A stretch of 64,000 nucleotides of DNA from Flavobacteriales bacterium (GCA_017303755.1 JAFLBS010000001.1:1-64000); one strand, 5' to 3'. Shown: positions 1 to 12,521, counted from the first letter of the stretch. Notes: generated from the sequence alone by a model not told the origin. Program-made: numbers and translations.

Positions 1-3000
1 TCTGTCAATCGTTTGCACTTGCATGTTTGACATATCCGTTACTCTGAATCGGTAACCTTGAGCTCCAGCTACTAAATTAGCAAAGATTTGTTGGTTGATG
101 GAAGACAATGTTGAACCACATTGAGCCGTTTGAACTACTGAAATGATTGGTGTACAACCTTCGTCGATGGTTCCATCACAGTTATTATCAATACCATCGT
201 AACATACTTCTGTTGCATTTGGATTAACCGCAGCGTTAGCGTCGTTGCAATCACCACTAACTAGCACATAATTTGCTCCAGGAGAAGTACAAGCAGAAAC
301 TAAAGTTGTTGGATCACCATAAGTATCACCATCGTTATCTGCATACCAATTCAATGGTGTACACAAGGTTACATTCAATGTATAATCTTCAGTTTGACCA
401 TATTCACCACCTGCACATGGATTATCAACACTACCTGAATCTACTGAATATAATTTTTTAATTCTCATTCGAGTCGAACCTGCTAAAGCGCTTGAAGGAA
501 CTGCGATAGTACTAACAGCAGAAGTAGCATCTAATCCGTTTGAATTAGTTACACTACCCGCATTAAAAGTTTCTCCTAAATCAGCAAAATCTCCATCTTG
601 ATTCCAGTCAATAAAGACTCTAAAATTGGTTGTGAAATTACCAGCGGTATTTCCTTTAAGTGTCATAGTATAACTATTTTCAGTAGTAACATTACCAGAA
701 ATTGAAATAAAGTTTTCTAAAGCTGGCGAACCATCAACAGTGTTACTAGAAGTATTGGTTATACCTGCAAAATCAACAGAGGTGATTGGCTCAACATCAA
801 TACTGTATGTGATAGTTGAACAGTAAGGTGCAAAAGGATTAGGTTGAGTGGTAAAGCTCCATTCTGAACATGCAGTAGCGTCACCACCAACAGTAGATTT
901 TGGAACGATTCTCCAATAGTAAGGAGTTGAATAAGCTGGAGCACTTGCATTATAGGTTAATGAAGTAGTATTAGTTACCAATGTTAAAGCTCCTGAAGTT
1001 GTACCGTAATACACATCGTAAGATGTTGGTGCTGGACCAGAAGTTGGAGCAGCCCATGATAAAGCTACAGTTCCAATAGTTACATTGGTTGCTGCGTCAA
1101 CTGGAGCAACATTTGTAGCACATTGCGTTGGATTAGGGTTAACAGTAAGCACACCACTAACACTAGTTGTACCATCCCATGCATTGAAAGGATTTCCACC
1201 ATATACAAATGGTCCACCATTCAATCTGAAACGAGAAGCATAATAATACGTTCCTGGCACTAAAGCTGAACCAATACTAGCTTGGTATTCGTCATTATTT
1301 GAAACATGACCCGCATTGTGAGTAGCTGGAATCCAAGTAGTCCAAGTATTTGGATTTGAATTAGAACCTATTGGGCTAATTCCAATCCATGATTCAATAC
1401 CCGCTGCTTGACCAGAGAAACCTGGTTCAGTATCTGTTAAACCAGCTTCATATACTTGAGCATAAACAGTAGCCGAACCACCCGCTAAAATAGTCGCAGA
1501 TGCTGGAAATTGTAAGTTCACATAATCAGGAGTATCTGTTGGGAACGTAAAACAAGTAATATTTGCCTCCCATCCAATATCAACTAAAGAAGTATCACTA
1601 GTGAAAACAAAAGTTAAAGCACCACTTGCTGAATTAGTAGAAGTTACTACTCCTGGTGAAGTTGTACCAGCATAAGTTCCGATTAACGGATATGTTGCAT
1701 CTGGTCCGTCGTAAATTGATAAACTATCACAACAAGATTCTGTTCCGAATGCTGTAAAAGTAGCTATAACTCCATCACCAACATTAGTCGGAAAAATTGT
1801 AGTTGTAGTATTTAAATTATTTGTATAATTTCCTCCTGCACCACCATTGTCATAGAAAGTGCTTCCACAACCTAAACCAGTTGTAAAAGAAGTTGTAGCC
1901 CATGGACTAAACCCGTCAATTCCACATGATGAACGTACGTGAAGATAGTGTAATGTAGACATACTTAATCCTGAAGCACTAGCAGTTGTTCCTGCAGTAG
2001 GAGTTCCACTACTTGGTGGAGTAGAAGAAGTTGTAACCGCCCACTCATAACCATTAGATGGTGCTGGTGAAGGAGCTACCCATGATAAACTAGCGCTATT
2101 TGATGTAATTGCTGAAACTGATAAGCCAGAAGCAGGCAAACATATTGGCGCAGCTATAATTTCAACTATATAGTCTTCAGTTTCACCCCAAGTGCTATTT
2201 GATGCACCACAAGCTTGAACAGTTGTTAATGCTGAATCATCGCCTCCTCTAATTCTCATTCTTGTATTTCCAAGAGCGGCGCCACTAGGAACCGTAACAT
2301 TAATAACACTAGTTCCGCTAGCTCCTGCATTTCCTGAAGCTAAAAATCCTTCCGAAGCATCAAAGGTACCGTTTTGATCAAAATCAATCCAAACTGCAGA
2401 AAACTGGTTAGTGTCTGAACCTAAAGTAATAGAAACACCTGCAGTAGTTGATTGAGCAATAGTAGGAATCGCTACTGCATTAAAAAAAGTATAATATGGA
2501 GACGCAGAGTTTCCTGAAGTATTATTTAAAGAACCTAAAGAGACATTTGTAATTCCATCACCTGTTCCCGAACCATTTGAATATGTTGGTGCGCAATAAT
2601 CGAATCCTGTTCCTGTAGTAAAAGATTGCTCAACACAACCCGTTGCATCACCATTAGCATTTTTAGGAACAATTTTCCAATAATAGGTTGTATTTGCGGA
2701 TAATAAACCAGGTGAATAAGTTGTTCCTACTTGATTTCCAACAAATGGTGCACCAGCAGAAGATCCAAAATAAACATCATATGATGTTGGTCCACCACCA
2801 CCACTTCCCCAAGAAAGTGTAGCATTTCTAGCTACCCCAGTTGCTGATACCGCTGGAACTAAAGATGCAGCGCAGTTTGGTGGAGTTAAAGAAGCTGCAA
2901 ATACTAACTGAGCGTTAGGTCTGTTAGCGCTTCTTGTTCCTGTACCTGTTGGCGGACTTGTATCAGCTGCCCAGTTCTGGTAAAATTGATTAGAAGCTTG

Positions 3001-3609
3001 AGTATTGTATCTGAACTGTTTACCTGTGCTAGACTCACCACTTCCGCCACCTGTAGCATTAGTCTCTACAATAACTTCGAGGTTATTTGATCCTCCAGTA
3101 TAATTGAAAGTTGTTGACAAAGGTAAATCAACCCAAGTATTCGCTACAAAAGTTGATGGAGAAAGAGTTACTGGCCCATAAACTAAAGTTGCACCAGTAG
3201 TTTCTGTTGCATAAGTTGATGTTGCGGTAAAAGTTGTGGTTCTTTCCTTCATGTAAACTCTAACATCAGTAGATGCTCCAGGAGAAGAAACAGAGTTCAA
3301 ATAAAATCGAACATTAGTAATAGTTCCTGTTGATCCAATCTGAGCTGGAGTGTAAATCATCGCTGCTCTTTCATAGCCAAACCATGATGCTAATGGTTGT
3401 CTGACTGAACCCGAATTTGTATTTGCCGCAGGTATGGTTACCGTTGTTTGGGCAAATGAAAAACCTGTACAAATCATCAATAACGAAATCATCAATAATC
3501 TGAATGTTTTAGAAAAACTTGATGTTGGAACACCTACATCAAGAATTTCTTTCTTGTTTGCTGAACTCCTTCCAGTAAACAAAGAATTGTAGTTTAAATT
3601 CATATTCAT
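1..3609 (-). CDS. Giant secreted multidomain protein (FN3, GEVED, CUB-like, MopE-type motif), 3' end cut
   Basis: The frame is open from an ATG at 3609 to the window edge, so at least 1203 residues are present and the C-terminus is missing. The N-terminus has about 35 polar residues and then a hydrophobic stretch (LLMISLLMICTGFSFAQ, roughly residues 38-54), an unusually late signal peptide; a start at 3603 is also possible. Recognisable parts, by rough residue: beta-rich N-terminal domain 55-240, FN3 260-320, GEVED domain 335-483 (ends in GETEDYIVEI), FN3 490-555, CUB-like domain 575-685 (CGSTFYDNGGAGG), a beta domain 690-815, FN3 835-915, second GEVED 920-1085 (GQTEDYTL), and a MopE-type putative metal-binding motif near 1110-1145 (YADNDGDTYGD, GDCND, GIDNNCDGTIDEGC). 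Such proteins are normally T9SS cargo or adhesins. The sorting domain would lie beyond the window and was not seen. Confidence 0.85.
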   Translation of the reverse strand, partial: MNMNLNYNSLFTGRSSANKKEILDVGVPTSSFSKTFRLLMISLLMICTGFSFAQTTVTIPAANTNSGSVRQPLASWFGYERAAMIYTPAQIGSTGTITNVRFYLNSVSSPGASTDVRVYMKERTTTFTATSTYATETTGATLVYGPVTLSPSTFVANTWVDLPLSTTFNYTGGSNNLEVIVETNATGGGSGESSTGKQFRYNTQASNQFYQNWAADTSPPTGTGTRSANRPNAQLVFAASLTPPNCAASLVPAVSATGVARNATLSWGSGGGGPTSYDVYFGSSAGAPFVGNQVGTTYSPGLLSANTTYYWKIVPKNANGDATGCVEQSFTTGTGFDYCAPTYSNGSGTGDGITNVSLGSLNNTSGNSASPYYTFFNAVAIPTIAQSTTAGVSITLGSDTNQFSAVWIDFDQNGTFDASEGFLASGNAGASGTSVINVTVPSGAALGNTRMRIRGGDDSALTTVQACGASNSTWGETEDYIVEIIAAPICLPASGLSVSAITSNSASLSWVAPSPAPSNGYEWAVTTSSTPPSSGTPTAGTTASASGLSMSTLHYLHVRSSCGIDGFSPWATTSFTTGLGCGSTFYDNGGAGGNYTNNLNTTTTIFPTNVGDGVIATFTAFGTESCCDSLSIYDGPDATYPLIGTYAGTTSPGVVTSTNSASGALTFVFTSDTSLVDIGWEANITCFTFPTDTPDYVNLQFPASATILAGGSATVYAQVYEAGLTDTEPGFSGQAAGIESWIGISPIGSNSNPNTWTTWIPATHNAGHVSNNDEYQASIGSALVPGTYYYASRFRLNGGPFVYGGNPFNAWDGTTSVSGVLTVNPNPTQCATNVAPVDAATNVTIGTVALSWAAPTSGPAPTSYDVYYGTTSGALTLVTNTTSLTYNASAPAYSTPYYWRIVPKSTVGGDATACSEWSFTTQPNPFAPYCSTITYSIDVEPITSVDFAGITNTSSNTVDGSPALENFISISGNVTTENSYTMTLKGNTAGNFTTNFRVFIDWNQDGDFADLGETFNAGSVTNSNGLDATSAVSTIAVPSSALAGSTRMRIKKLYSVDSGSVDNPCAGGEYGQTEDYTLNVTLCTPLNWYADNDGDTYGDPTTLVSACTSPGANYVLVSGDCNDANAAVNPNATEVCYDGIDNNCDGTIDEGCTPIISVVQTAQCGSTLSSINQQIFANLVAGAQGYRFRVTDMSNMQVQTIDR

Positions 3610-3740
3610 TTTTTTAAAAATTAATTACTTAAAGTTAAGCTATTGTTAATTAAAAACGTCATTTTTTCGATAAAGAACAAAAATACACCGACAAAAAGCT
3701 CAATTTAACAATTTTGCAAAAGCATACTTCATAAAATAAA

Positions 3741-3768
3741 AAAACCTCTTCAGTTACGAAGAGGTTTT
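3741..3768 (-). terminator. Rho-independent terminator after the rpoBC-DUF3467 operon
   Basis: The 10-bp stem AAAACCTCTT/AAGAGGTTTT has an 8-nt loop. Read on the minus strand it is followed by a T-rich run. It lies 19 bp past the stop of the DUF3467 gene. Confidence 0.85.
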
Positions 3769-3786
3769 TAATACAATGTATTTTAA

Positions 3787-4098
3787 TTATGCTTGACCCG
3801 CTGGACCAAAATTTAAAGGAATCTGAGGTTGATCGGATTCTTTGATTTCGCCATGCGTAGTTTCAAATCGGTGAATGTTTTCTTTTAAAGCTCCTAGCAA
3901 ACGTTTAGCGTGTTGCGGAGTTAAAATAATTCTAGATTTGACTTTTGCTTTTGGAACTCCAGGCATAATCGTTACAAAATCCAATACAAATTCTGATTGA
4001 GAATGGTTGATGATTGCCAGATTGGAATAAATTCCTTCTGCTGTTTTCTCATCCAATTCAATGTTGATTTGTCCTTGTTGTTGATTTGAATCGCTCAT
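3787..4098 (-). CDS. DUF3467 family protein
   Basis: This 103-residue soluble protein has no signal peptide or membrane segment. The body (INIELDEKTAEGIYSNLAII, FVLDFVTIMPG, ILTPQHAKRLLGALKENI) matches the DUF3467 family, which I know mainly from Bacteroidota, where it commonly sits directly after rpoC. The start ATG at 4098 is 2 bp from the rpoC stop, so it is co-transcribed with and probably translationally coupled to rpoC. A strong terminator follows. Its function is unknown; the fixed linkage suggests a role tied to transcription or growth, which is inference. Confidence 0.85.
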   Translation of the reverse strand: MSDSNQQQGQINIELDEKTAEGIYSNLAIINHSQSEFVLDFVTIMPGVPKAKVKSRIILTPQHAKRLLGALKENIHRFETTHGEIKESDQPQIPLNFGPAGQA

Positions 4099-4100
4099 AA

Positions 4101-7100
4101 TTAATAGATATATTCTTCTTTACTTGCCATCATTTCGTTGTAATCGTCTTTTGAACCAACGATGATGTTGTCGTAATCACGCATACCTGTACCTGCTGGA
4201 ATTCTATGACCAACAATTACATTTTCTTTCAATCCTTCTAAAGTATCTACTTTACCAGCAACTGCTGCTTCGTTTAATACTTTGGTAGTTTCTTGGAACG
4301 ATGCTGCCGAGATGAATGATTTAGTTTGTAGCGAAGCTCTTGTAATACCTTGCAGTACTGGAGTTGCTGTAGCTGTAATAACATCACGAGCTACTACTAA
4401 ATTTTTATCATTACGTTTTAACAACGAATTTTCATCTCTTAATTCACGCGGAGAAATGATTTGACCTGGTTTAAGATTTTCTGAATCGCCAGCATCTTCA
4501 ACCACTTTCATTCCGTATAATTTATCGTTTTCTAAGATAAAATCACTCGTATGGATCAATTGCTCTTCTAAGAATAATGTATCTCCTGGATCTTGCACTT
4601 GAACTTTACGCATCATTTGACGAATAACTACTTCAAAGTGTTTGTCGTTGATTTTTACCCCTTGCAAACGGTATACTTCTTGAATTTCATTTACCAAATA
4701 CTGTTGAACAGCAGAAGGACCTTGAATTCTTAAGATATCTTCTGGAGTAATAGCACCATCAGACAATGGAACACCCGCTTTTACGAAGTCATTTTCTTGA
4801 ACTAAGATTTGACTTGATAATTTAACTAGGTATTTTTTAATCTCACCAAATTTAGATTCGATTACAATTTCACGGTTACCTCTTTTGATTTTTCCGAAAG
4901 AAACCACACCATCAATTTCAGATACAACTGCTGGATTTGAAGGATTACGAGCTTCTAACAACTCGGTAATTCTTGGTAAACCTCCTGTGATATCTCCCGC
5001 TTTTGAAGAACGACGAGGAATTTTAACTAAAACTTTACCAGCCTTAATTTTTTCTCCATCTTCTACCATAAGGTGCGCACCAACTGGTAAGTTGTACGAA
5101 CGAATTAACTCGCCATCTTTACCGTAAATCAATAAAGTTGGAATTAATTTTTTATTTCTACCTTCCGAAATTACTTTTTCTTGGAAACCTGTTTGTTCGT
5201 CAATTTCAACTTGGAACGATTGTCCTTGTTCTAAATCTTCGTATTCAATTTTTCCTGTAAATTCAGAAATAATTACCCCATTATATGGATCCCATTTACA
5301 AATAGTTGCTCCTTTCTCAACTACATCACCATCTTTTACGCTGATTGCAGAACCATAAGGAATGTTATGAGTACTTAATAAGATACCGGTTTTAACATCG
5401 ATTAATTTTAACTCTGTTGAACGAGAAACTACGATATCTACTTTGTTTCCATCGCCGTCTTCACCAACTACTGTTTTTAAATCTTCGATTTCAAGTTTAC
5501 CTCCAAAACGAGCTACAATGCTAGACTCTTCAGAAACACCACCCGCAACACCACCGACGTGGAATGTACGAAGTGTCAACTGTGTACCTGGCTCACCGAT
5601 TGACTGTGCAGCAATTACACCGACAGCTTCTCCTTTTTGAGTCATTTTACCTGTCGCTAAGTTTCTTCCGTAACATTTAGCACAAATACCTTTTTTAGCT
5701 TCACATGTAAGCGGCGAACGTACTTCTACTTTTTCTACAGGCGATTCTTCAATATTTTTAACAATAGATTCTGTAATTTGCTCACCTGCGTGAACTAATA
5801 CTTCAGAATTTAATGGATTGATCACATCTTGTAATGCTACACGTCCAAGAATTCTTTCACCTAATGTTTCAACAATTTCTTCGTTTTTCTTTAAAGCTGA
5901 AACTTCAATACCTCTTAATGTACCACAATCAACTGAATTTACGATAACGTCTTGAGAAACGTCGTGTAATCTTCTCGTTAAGTATCCAGCATCTGCTGTT
6001 TTAAGAGCCGTATCGGCAAGACCTTTACGAGCACCGTGAGTTGAGATGAAGTATTCTAAAATCGAAAGACCTTCTTTAAAGTTCGAAAGAATCGGGTTTT
6101 CAATAATTTCACCACCACCAGCAGTTGATTTTTTAGGCTTAGCCATCAAACCACGCATACCAGTTAACTGACGAATTTGTTCTTTAGATCCACGCGCTCC
6201 AGAATCAAGCATCATATACACCGAGTTGAAACCTTGTTGGTCTTCTCTAATGTTTTTCATTGCTAATTCTGTCAATTGAGCATTGGCAGAAGTCCAGATA
6301 TCAATAACTTGGTTGTAACGTTCGTTATTAGTAATAAGACCCATGTTATAGTTCAAAGAAATTCCTTCAACTTGCTCTCTAGCGTCAGCAATCAATTTAT
6401 TTTTTTGCTCTGGAATTCTAATATCACCTAATGAGAATGACAATCCACCTTTGAAAGCGAATTTGTATCCCATATCTTTCATGCTATCAAGGAAAGCTGC
6501 CGTTGTAGGAACATCAGTAACTGCAAGGATTTTTCCAATAATATCACGAAGCGATTTTTTAGTTAATACTTCATTGATGTATCCTGCTGCTTGTGGCACT
6601 ACTTCATTAAATAATACTCTACCAGCAGTAGTTTGAATGATTTTGTATACTAATTCTCCGTTTTCATTAAAATCTTTAGCTCTAATTTTCACACGAGCGT
6701 TCAATTCAACTCTTCCTTCATTTAAAGCAATATTACATTCTTCAGCTGAATAGAATGTCAAGCCTTCACCTAAAATTTTCATTTCTGGTGTAGTCAATCG
6801 TTCTTTGGTCATATAGTAAAGACCTAATACCATGTCTTGAGAAGGAACCGTAATTGGAGCACCATTCGCAGGATTCAAGATATTATGCGAAGCCAACATT
6901 AACAATTGAGCTTCTAAAATAGCTTCTGGTCCAAGTGGCAAGTGAACTGCCATCTGGTCACCATCGAAATCCGCGTTGAACGCCGTACACACTAATGGGT
7001 GTAATTGGATTGCTTTTCCTTCAATCAATTTAGGTTGGAACGCTTGAATACCTAAACGGTGTAATGTAGGAGCACGATTCAGTAATACTGGGTGACCTTT

Positions 7101-8408
7101 GATTACGTTTTCAAGGATATCCCAAACAACTGGTTCTTTTTTATCGATTATTTTCTTAGCCGATTTAACTGTTTTAACGATTCCTCTTTCGATTAATTTA
7201 CGAATAACGAATGGTTTGTATAGTTCAGCCGCCATATCTTTTGGAAGTCCACATTCGAATAATTTCAATTCTGGACCAACAACAATTACCGAACGAGCTG
7301 AATAATCAACACGTTTTCCTAATAAGTTTTGACGGAAACGACCTTGCTTACCTTTTAACGAATCAGAAAGTGATTTTAACGGACGGTTAGATTCTGTTTT
7401 AACAGCAGAAGCCTTACGTGTATTATCGAACAATGAATCTACTGATTCTTGTAACATACGTTTTTCATTACGTAAGATAACTTCTGGAGCTTTAATCTCC
7501 ATTAATCGTTTCAAACGATTATTACGGATGATTACTCTACGGTACAAATCGTTCAAATCAGAAGTTGCAAAACGACCTCCATCAAGTGGAACTAACGGAC
7601 GTAATTCTGGTGGAATAACCGGAATTACTTTTAAAATCATCCATTCTGGACGGTTTTCTCTGTTTAAGTTCGACTCACGGAAGGACTCAACCACTTGAAG
7701 TCTTTTTAACGCTTCTGTTTTTCTTTGTTTAGAAGTTTCATTGTTGGCTGCATGACGCAAGCTGTATGATAATTCATCTAAATCAGTTCTAGCTAATAAA
7801 TCCATGATACATTCAGCACCCATTTTGGCGATGAATTTATTTGGATCATTATCATCTAAATATTGATTTTCCATTGGAAGAGTATCTAAAATATTCAAAT
7901 ATTCTTCTTCTGTCAAAAAGTCCAAACGATTTAGTTCATCACCATCTACATTTTTAGCAATACCTGCTTGAATTACCACGTATCTTTCGTAGTAAATAAT
8001 CATATCTAATTTCTTAGATGGTAAGCCAAGAATATATCCAATTTTGTTTGGAAGTGAACGGAAATACCAGATGTGAGCGATTGGCACAACAAGATTGATG
8101 TGACCAACTCTATCACGGCGTACTTTTTTCTCAGTAACTTCTACACCACAACGGTCACAAACGATTCCTTTGTAGCGAATTCTTTTATATTTACCACAAG
8201 CACATTCGTAATCTTTAACTGGACCGAAAATACGCTCACAGAAAAGACCATCACGTTCTGGTTTGTGGGTTCTATAGTTGATTGTTTCTGGTTTTAAAAC
8301 CTCACCTTTTGATTCTGCTAAGATGGACTCAGGAGATGCTAATCCGATTGTAATTTTATCGAATCTTTTTATGGTGTTTTTTTCTTTATTATTTCTATTA
8401 TTCATCAT
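4101..8408 (-). CDS. rpoC: DNA-directed RNA polymerase subunit beta'
   Basis: The product is 1435 residues, normal for Bacteroidota beta'. It forms the catalytic cleft of RNA polymerase together with RpoB. The N-terminal zinc finger (CACGKY ... CDRCGV) lies near residues 69-88. The Mg-binding catalytic loop NADFDGDQM is near residues 473-481. The bridge-helix/trigger-loop region ([20 protein letters not shown]) is near 720-745 and the second zinc site ([13 protein letters not shown]) near 905-920. The reading frame is intact with no insertions of note. It lies 103 bp downstream of rpoB and is followed 2 bp later by DUF3467. Two adjacent ATGs (8408, 8405) are possible starts. Confidence 0.99.
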   Translation of the reverse strand: MMNNRNNKEKNTIKRFDKITIGLASPESILAESKGEVLKPETINYRTHKPERDGLFCERIFGPVKDYECACGKYKRIRYKGIVCDRCGVEVTEKKVRRDRVGHINLVVPIAHIWYFRSLPNKIGYILGLPSKKLDMIIYYERYVVIQAGIAKNVDGDELNRLDFLTEEEYLNILDTLPMENQYLDDNDPNKFIAKMGAECIMDLLARTDLDELSYSLRHAANNETSKQRKTEALKRLQVVESFRESNLNRENRPEWMILKVIPVIPPELRPLVPLDGGRFATSDLNDLYRRVIIRNNRLKRLMEIKAPEVILRNEKRMLQESVDSLFDNTRKASAVKTESNRPLKSLSDSLKGKQGRFRQNLLGKRVDYSARSVIVVGPELKLFECGLPKDMAAELYKPFVIRKLIERGIVKTVKSAKKIIDKKEPVVWDILENVIKGHPVLLNRAPTLHRLGIQAFQPKLIEGKAIQLHPLVCTAFNADFDGDQMAVHLPLGPEAILEAQLLMLASHNILNPANGAPITVPSQDMVLGLYYMTKERLTTPEMKILGEGLTFYSAEECNIALNEGRVELNARVKIRAKDFNENGELVYKIIQTTAGRVLFNEVVPQAAGYINEVLTKKSLRDIIGKILAVTDVPTTAAFLDSMKDMGYKFAFKGGLSFSLGDIRIPEQKNKLIADAREQVEGISLNYNMGLITNNERYNQVIDIWTSANAQLTELAMKNIREDQQGFNSVYMMLDSGARGSKEQIRQLTGMRGLMAKPKKSTAGGGEIIENPILSNFKEGLSILEYFISTHGARKGLADTALKTADAGYLTRRLHDVSQDVIVNSVDCGTLRGIEVSALKKNEEIVETLGERILGRVALQDVINPLNSEVLVHAGEQITESIVKNIEESPVEKVEVRSPLTCEAKKGICAKCYGRNLATGKMTQKGEAVGVIAAQSIGEPGTQLTLRTFHVGGVAGGVSEESSIVARFGGKLEIEDLKTVVGEDGDGNKVDIVVSRSTELKLIDVKTGILLSTHNIPYGSAISVKDGDVVEKGATICKWDPYNGVIISEFTGKIEYEDLEQGQSFQVEIDEQTGFQEKVISEGRNKKLIPTLLIYGKDGELIRSYNLPVGAHLMVEDGEKIKAGKVLVKIPRRSSKAGDITGGLPRITELLEARNPSNPAVVSEIDGVVSFGKIKRGNREIVIESKFGEIKKYLVKLSSQILVQENDFVKAGVPLSDGAITPEDILRIQGPSAVQQYLVNEIQEVYRLQGVKINDKHFEVVIRQMMRKVQVQDPGDTLFLEEQLIHTSDFILENDKLYGMKVVEDAGDSENLKPGQIISPRELRDENSLLKRNDKNLVVARDVITATATPVLQGITRASLQTKSFISAASFQETTKVLNEAAVAGKVDTLEGLKENVIVGHRIPAGTGMRDYDNIIVGSKDDYNEMMASKEEYIY

Positions 8409-8450
8409 AGTTTCTACTATTGATTTATTGAAATTCTTTTTTAGTATTCA

Positions 8451-8501
8451 GTCTCAGTCACAGTTTTCAGTCGCAAAAACTGATAACTGCGACTGTGACT
8501 G
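8451..8501. repeat. Low-complexity CAGT/CTGAAAACTG-type repeat with hairpin potential between rpoB and rpoC
   Basis: The rpoB-rpoC spacer contains nested CAGTCACAG, CAGTCGC, AAAACTG and CTGTGACTG words. CAGTCACAG (8455-8463) pairs with CTGTGACTG (8493-8501), and CAGTCGC (8468-8474) with GCGACTG (8489-8495). Low-complexity strings of this kind are, from general familiarity, frequent in flavobacterial intergenic DNA. There is no T-run, so it is probably not a terminator. Confidence 0.6.
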
Positions 8502-8511
8502 TTAACTTAAT

Positions 8512-11500
8512 TTATTCTTCTAATCGGATGTCTAAACCAAGACCTTTTAATTCATGCATTAATACATTGAATGACTCAGGTAATCCTGGTTCTGGCATAG
8601 TTTCACCTTTTACGATAGCTTCGTAAGTTTTAGCTCTACCAATAACGTCATCTGATTTTACTGTTAAGATTTCTCTTAAAGTACTCGAAGCACCATAAGC
8701 TTCAAGAGCCCAAACCTCCATCTCTCCAAAACGTTGACCTCCAAATTGAGCTTTACCTCCAAGTGGTTGTTGCGTAATCAATGAGTAAGGTCCGATAGAA
8801 CGTGCGTGCATTTTATCATCAACCATGTGACCTAATTTAAGCATGTAAATTACACCCACAGTTGCTGCTTGATGGAAACGCTCTCCAGTTCCACCATCAT
8901 AAAGATAAGTGTGACCGAATCTAGGAATTCCAGCTTCGTCTGTCAAGTCATTGATTTGATCTAAAGTTGCCCCATCAAAGATTGGTGTAGCGAATTTTCT
9001 ACCTAATTTTTGACCTGCCCATCCAAGAACCGTTTCATAAATCTGACCGATGTTCATACGTGATGGTACTCCAAGTGGGTTCAACACGATATCAACTGGT
9101 GTTCCATCTTCTAGGAATGGCATATCTTCTTGACGAACGATACGAGCTACAATACCTTTATTTCCGTGACGTCCTGCCATTTTATCACCCACTTTCAATT
9201 TACGTTTCTTAGCGATGTAAACTTTGGCTAGTTTTAAAATTCCGGCTGGTAATTCGTCTCCAACAGTAATGGTAAATTTCTCTCTTCTTAAAGCACCTTG
9301 TAAATCATTTAATTTGATTTTATAGTTGTGAATTAAGTCGTTTACCAAACGGTTAGTTTCGTCGTCAGCAACCCATTGTCCTTTGGTTAAATGTGCAAAA
9401 TCTTCTACTGCATAAAGCATTTTTTGAGTATATTTTTTACCTTTTGGAAGAATTTCTTCTCCTAAATCGTTCAATACACCTTGCGAAGTTTTACCATTTA
9501 CTATGTTGAATAATTTTTCAACTAATTTGTCTTTTAATTCAACAAATTTCGTTTCAAATTCCATTTCTAGTTCTGCCAAATCGTCTTTGTCTTTGGTACG
9601 CTTACGTTTATCTTTTACAGCTCTAGCAAATAATTTTTTATCTAAAACTACACCGTGTAATGATGGAGACGCTTTTAATGAAGCATCTTTTACATCACCC
9701 GCTTTATCTCCGAAGATGGCTCTTAATAACTTCTCTTCTGGAGTTGGATCTGATTCTCCTTTTGGTGTAATTTTTCCGATTAGAATATCGCCTGGTTTTA
9801 CTTCGGCACCAATTCTAATCATTCCGTTTTCATCTAAATCTTTAGTAGCTTCTTCAGAAACGTTTGGAATATCGTTCGTTAATTCTTCGTTACCTAATTT
9901 AGTATCTCTCACTTCCAATGAATAATCATCGATGTGGATTGAGGTAAAGATATCATCACGAACTACTTTCTCAGAGATTACGATTGCATCCTCGAAGTTG
10001 TATCCTTTCCATGGCATGAACGCTACTTTAAGGTTTCTTCCTAATGCTAATTCTCCGTTTTGAGTTGCATATCCTTCACAAAGAACTTGACCTAATTTTA
10101 CTCTATCACCTTTTCTAACGATAGGTTTCAAGTTGATTGAAGTACTTTGATTCGTTTTTCTAAATTTGATTAACTGATACGTTTTTTCATCCGCATCAAA
10201 GCTCACCATTCTTTCTTCTTCCGTACGATCGTATTTGATAGTGATTTTATCAGCATCAACGTATTCAACTGTACCGTTTCCTTCTGCATTAATCAATACT
10301 CTTGAGTCAGACGCTACTTGTTGTTCTAATCCAGTTCCTACAATTGGAGCTTGTGGACGTAACAACGGAACTGCCTGACGCATCATGTTTGATCCCATCA
10401 ACGCACGGTTCGCATCATCATGCTCTAAGAACGGAATCAACGAAGCCGAAATCGAAGCGATTTGGTTAGGTGCAACGTCTGTATAATGAACAACATTTGG
10501 TTCAACCACTGGGAAATCACCTTCTTCACGAGCAATAACTTTATCAGCTGTGATGTTTCCTTTATCATCCATTTCGATGTTTGCCTGAGCAATCATCTTA
10601 CCTTCTTCTTCTTCAGCACTAAGGTAAATTGGCTCAGAAACTAAGTCAACTTGACCGTTGGTTACTTTACGATACGGAGTTTCGATGAATCCCATTCCGT
10701 TTACTTTAGCGTAAACACCAAGTGACGAAATAAGACCGATGTTTGGTCCTTCAGGAGTTTCAATCGGACATAAACGACCGTAGTGCGTGTAGTGAACGTC
10801 ACGTACCTCGAAACCTGCTCTCTCTCTAGATAAACCTCCAGGTCCAAGTGCTGATAAACGACGTTTGTGAGTAATCTCTGCTAATGGATTCGTTTGATCC
10901 ATGAACTGAGATAACTGGTTAGTACCAAAGAAAGAGTTAATTACAGATGATAATGTTTTAGCATTAATCAAATCGATAGGTGTAAACACCTCGTTATCTC
11001 TAACGTTCATTCTTTCGCGAATGGTTCTAGCCATACGAGCCAAACCAACTCCGAATTGAGCTGATAATTGCTCACCAACTGTACGTACACGACGGTTTGA
11101 TAAGTGATCAATATCATCAATCTCTGCTTTAGAGTTGATTAATTCGATCAAATATTTTACAATTGTAATGATATCTTCTTTCGTTAAAACTTGTTTTTCC
11201 ATAGGAATATCCAAGTTTAACTTTTTGTTCATTCTGTAACGACCTACTTCACCTAAGTTGTAACGTTGGTCAGAGAAGAACAATTTATCTATAATACCGC
11301 GAGCGGTTTCTTCATCAGGCGGTTCTGCATTACGCAACTGACGGTAAATGTGCTCAACGGCTTCTTTTTCAGAGTTAGTTGGGTCTTTTTGTAACGTATT
11401 GTGGATAATAGCGTAATCTGCTTGGTTGTTATCCTCTTTGTGTAATAAGATTACTTTTACGTCAGCATCGATAATTTCTTCTACGTTGTCTTTATCTAAA

Positions 11501-12324
11501 ATCGTATCACGATCTAAGATAATTTCGTTACGTTCGATAGAAACTACTTCACCTGTATCTTCATCAACGAAATCTTCATGCCAAGTATTCAAGACACGCG
11601 CCGCTAATTTTCTACCGATGTATTTTTTAAGACCTGTTTTTGAAACTTTGATTTCTTCTGCAAGGTCAAATATTTCAAGTATATCTTTATCTCTTTCAAA
11701 ACCGATGGCTCTGAAAAGAGTAGTAACTGGTAATTTTTTCTTTCTATCAATGTATGCGTACATCACATTATTGATATCAGTTGCAAATTCGATCCAAGAA
11801 CCTTTGAAAGGAATTACTCTCGCCGAATATAATTTTGTACCATTGGCATGGAACGACTGACCAAAGAACACACCAGGAGATCTGTGCAACTGAGAAACTA
11901 CAACTCTTTCTGCACCATTGATAACGAATGTACCACTTGGAGTCATGTAAGGAATAGTACCTAAGTAAACATCTTGAACAATAGTTTCAAAATCTTCGTG
12001 CTCAGGATCTGTACAATATAATTTCAAACGCGCTTTAAGAGGTACACTATAGGTTAAACCTCTTTCAATACACTCTTGAATAGTATATCGTGGTGGATCT
12101 ACAAAATAGTCTAAGAATTCTAAAACGAATTGGTTTCTTGTATCTGTTATTGGAAAGTTTTCCATGAAGGTGTTGTATAAACCTTCGTTGCCTCTTTCGT
12201 CAGATTTCGTTTCTAATTGGAAGAAATCTTTAAAAGATTTTACCTGTACATCCAGAAAATCTGGGTAATTAGGTATATTTTTTGTCGAGGCAAAATTCAA
12301 TCTTTCAGTCTGATTTGTTATCAT
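8512..12324 (-). CDS. rpoB: DNA-directed RNA polymerase subunit beta
   Basis: The product is 1270 residues, the size expected for Bacteroidota RpoB, the core polymerase subunit that binds the nascent RNA and is the rifampicin target. Family signatures are present: the rifampicin-region segment ([20 protein letters not shown] and [14 protein letters not shown]), the [14 protein letters not shown] block, and the C-terminal [20 protein letters not shown] motif. The ATG at 12324 is chosen; the codon before it is TTG. The upstream spacer from rplL is 257 bp and holds a hairpin. The gene order rplL-rpoB-rpoC is the standard one. The frame is intact. Confidence 0.99.
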   Translation of the reverse strand: MITNQTERLNFASTKNIPNYPDFLDVQVKSFKDFFQLETKSDERGNEGLYNTFMENFPITDTRNQFVLEFLDYFVDPPRYTIQECIERGLTYSVPLKARLKLYCTDPEHEDFETIVQDVYLGTIPYMTPSGTFVINGAERVVVSQLHRSPGVFFGQSFHANGTKLYSARVIPFKGSWIEFATDINNVMYAYIDRKKKLPVTTLFRAIGFERDKDILEIFDLAEEIKVSKTGLKKYIGRKLAARVLNTWHEDFVDEDTGEVVSIERNEIILDRDTILDKDNVEEIIDADVKVILLHKEDNNQADYAIIHNTLQKDPTNSEKEAVEHIYRQLRNAEPPDEETARGIIDKLFFSDQRYNLGEVGRYRMNKKLNLDIPMEKQVLTKEDIITIVKYLIELINSKAEIDDIDHLSNRRVRTVGEQLSAQFGVGLARMARTIRERMNVRDNEVFTPIDLINAKTLSSVINSFFGTNQLSQFMDQTNPLAEITHKRRLSALGPGGLSRERAGFEVRDVHYTHYGRLCPIETPEGPNIGLISSLGVYAKVNGMGFIETPYRKVTNGQVDLVSEPIYLSAEEEEGKMIAQANIEMDDKGNITADKVIAREEGDFPVVEPNVVHYTDVAPNQIASISASLIPFLEHDDANRALMGSNMMRQAVPLLRPQAPIVGTGLEQQVASDSRVLINAEGNGTVEYVDADKITIKYDRTEEERMVSFDADEKTYQLIKFRKTNQSTSINLKPIVRKGDRVKLGQVLCEGYATQNGELALGRNLKVAFMPWKGYNFEDAIVISEKVVRDDIFTSIHIDDYSLEVRDTKLGNEELTNDIPNVSEEATKDLDENGMIRIGAEVKPGDILIGKITPKGESDPTPEEKLLRAIFGDKAGDVKDASLKASPSLHGVVLDKKLFARAVKDKRKRTKDKDDLAELEMEFETKFVELKDKLVEKLFNIVNGKTSQGVLNDLGEEILPKGKKYTQKMLYAVEDFAHLTKGQWVADDETNRLVNDLIHNYKIKLNDLQGALRREKFTITVGDELPAGILKLAKVYIAKKRKLKVGDKMAGRHGNKGIVARIVRQEDMPFLEDGTPVDIVLNPLGVPSRMNIGQIYETVLGWAGQKLGRKFATPIFDGATLDQINDLTDEAGIPRFGHTYLYDGGTGERFHQAATVGVIYMLKLGHMVDDKMHARSIGPYSLITQQPLGGKAQFGGQRFGEMEVWALEAYGASSTLREILTVKSDDVIGRAKTYEAIVKGETMPEPGLPESFNVLMHELKGLGLDIRLEE

Positions 12325-12521
12325 CAATGGACAAAATTTTGATTTAAAAAAAGTAATTTTTGTGTAAAAACACTGATTGTTGTATACTTTCTTTTAATTA
12401 AACAATACATCTTTAAAAATGAACAAAGTACCAGTACATTTTCTTTCTTCGTATTGATTAAATGCTTTTCGTATGTAAATTATGGGATAATAAAACTGGA
12501 TAATTTTATTATACGAAAAAT

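Noticed and set aside
8-3600. Repeated FN3/GEVED modules as a DNA repeat region
   Set aside because: Repetition is at protein-domain level only; no long identical DNA repeats were seen.
11426-11860. Long + strand frame inside rpoB
   Set aside because: Shadow frame on the opposite strand of a conserved gene; Ser/Ile-rich translation typical of such shadows.
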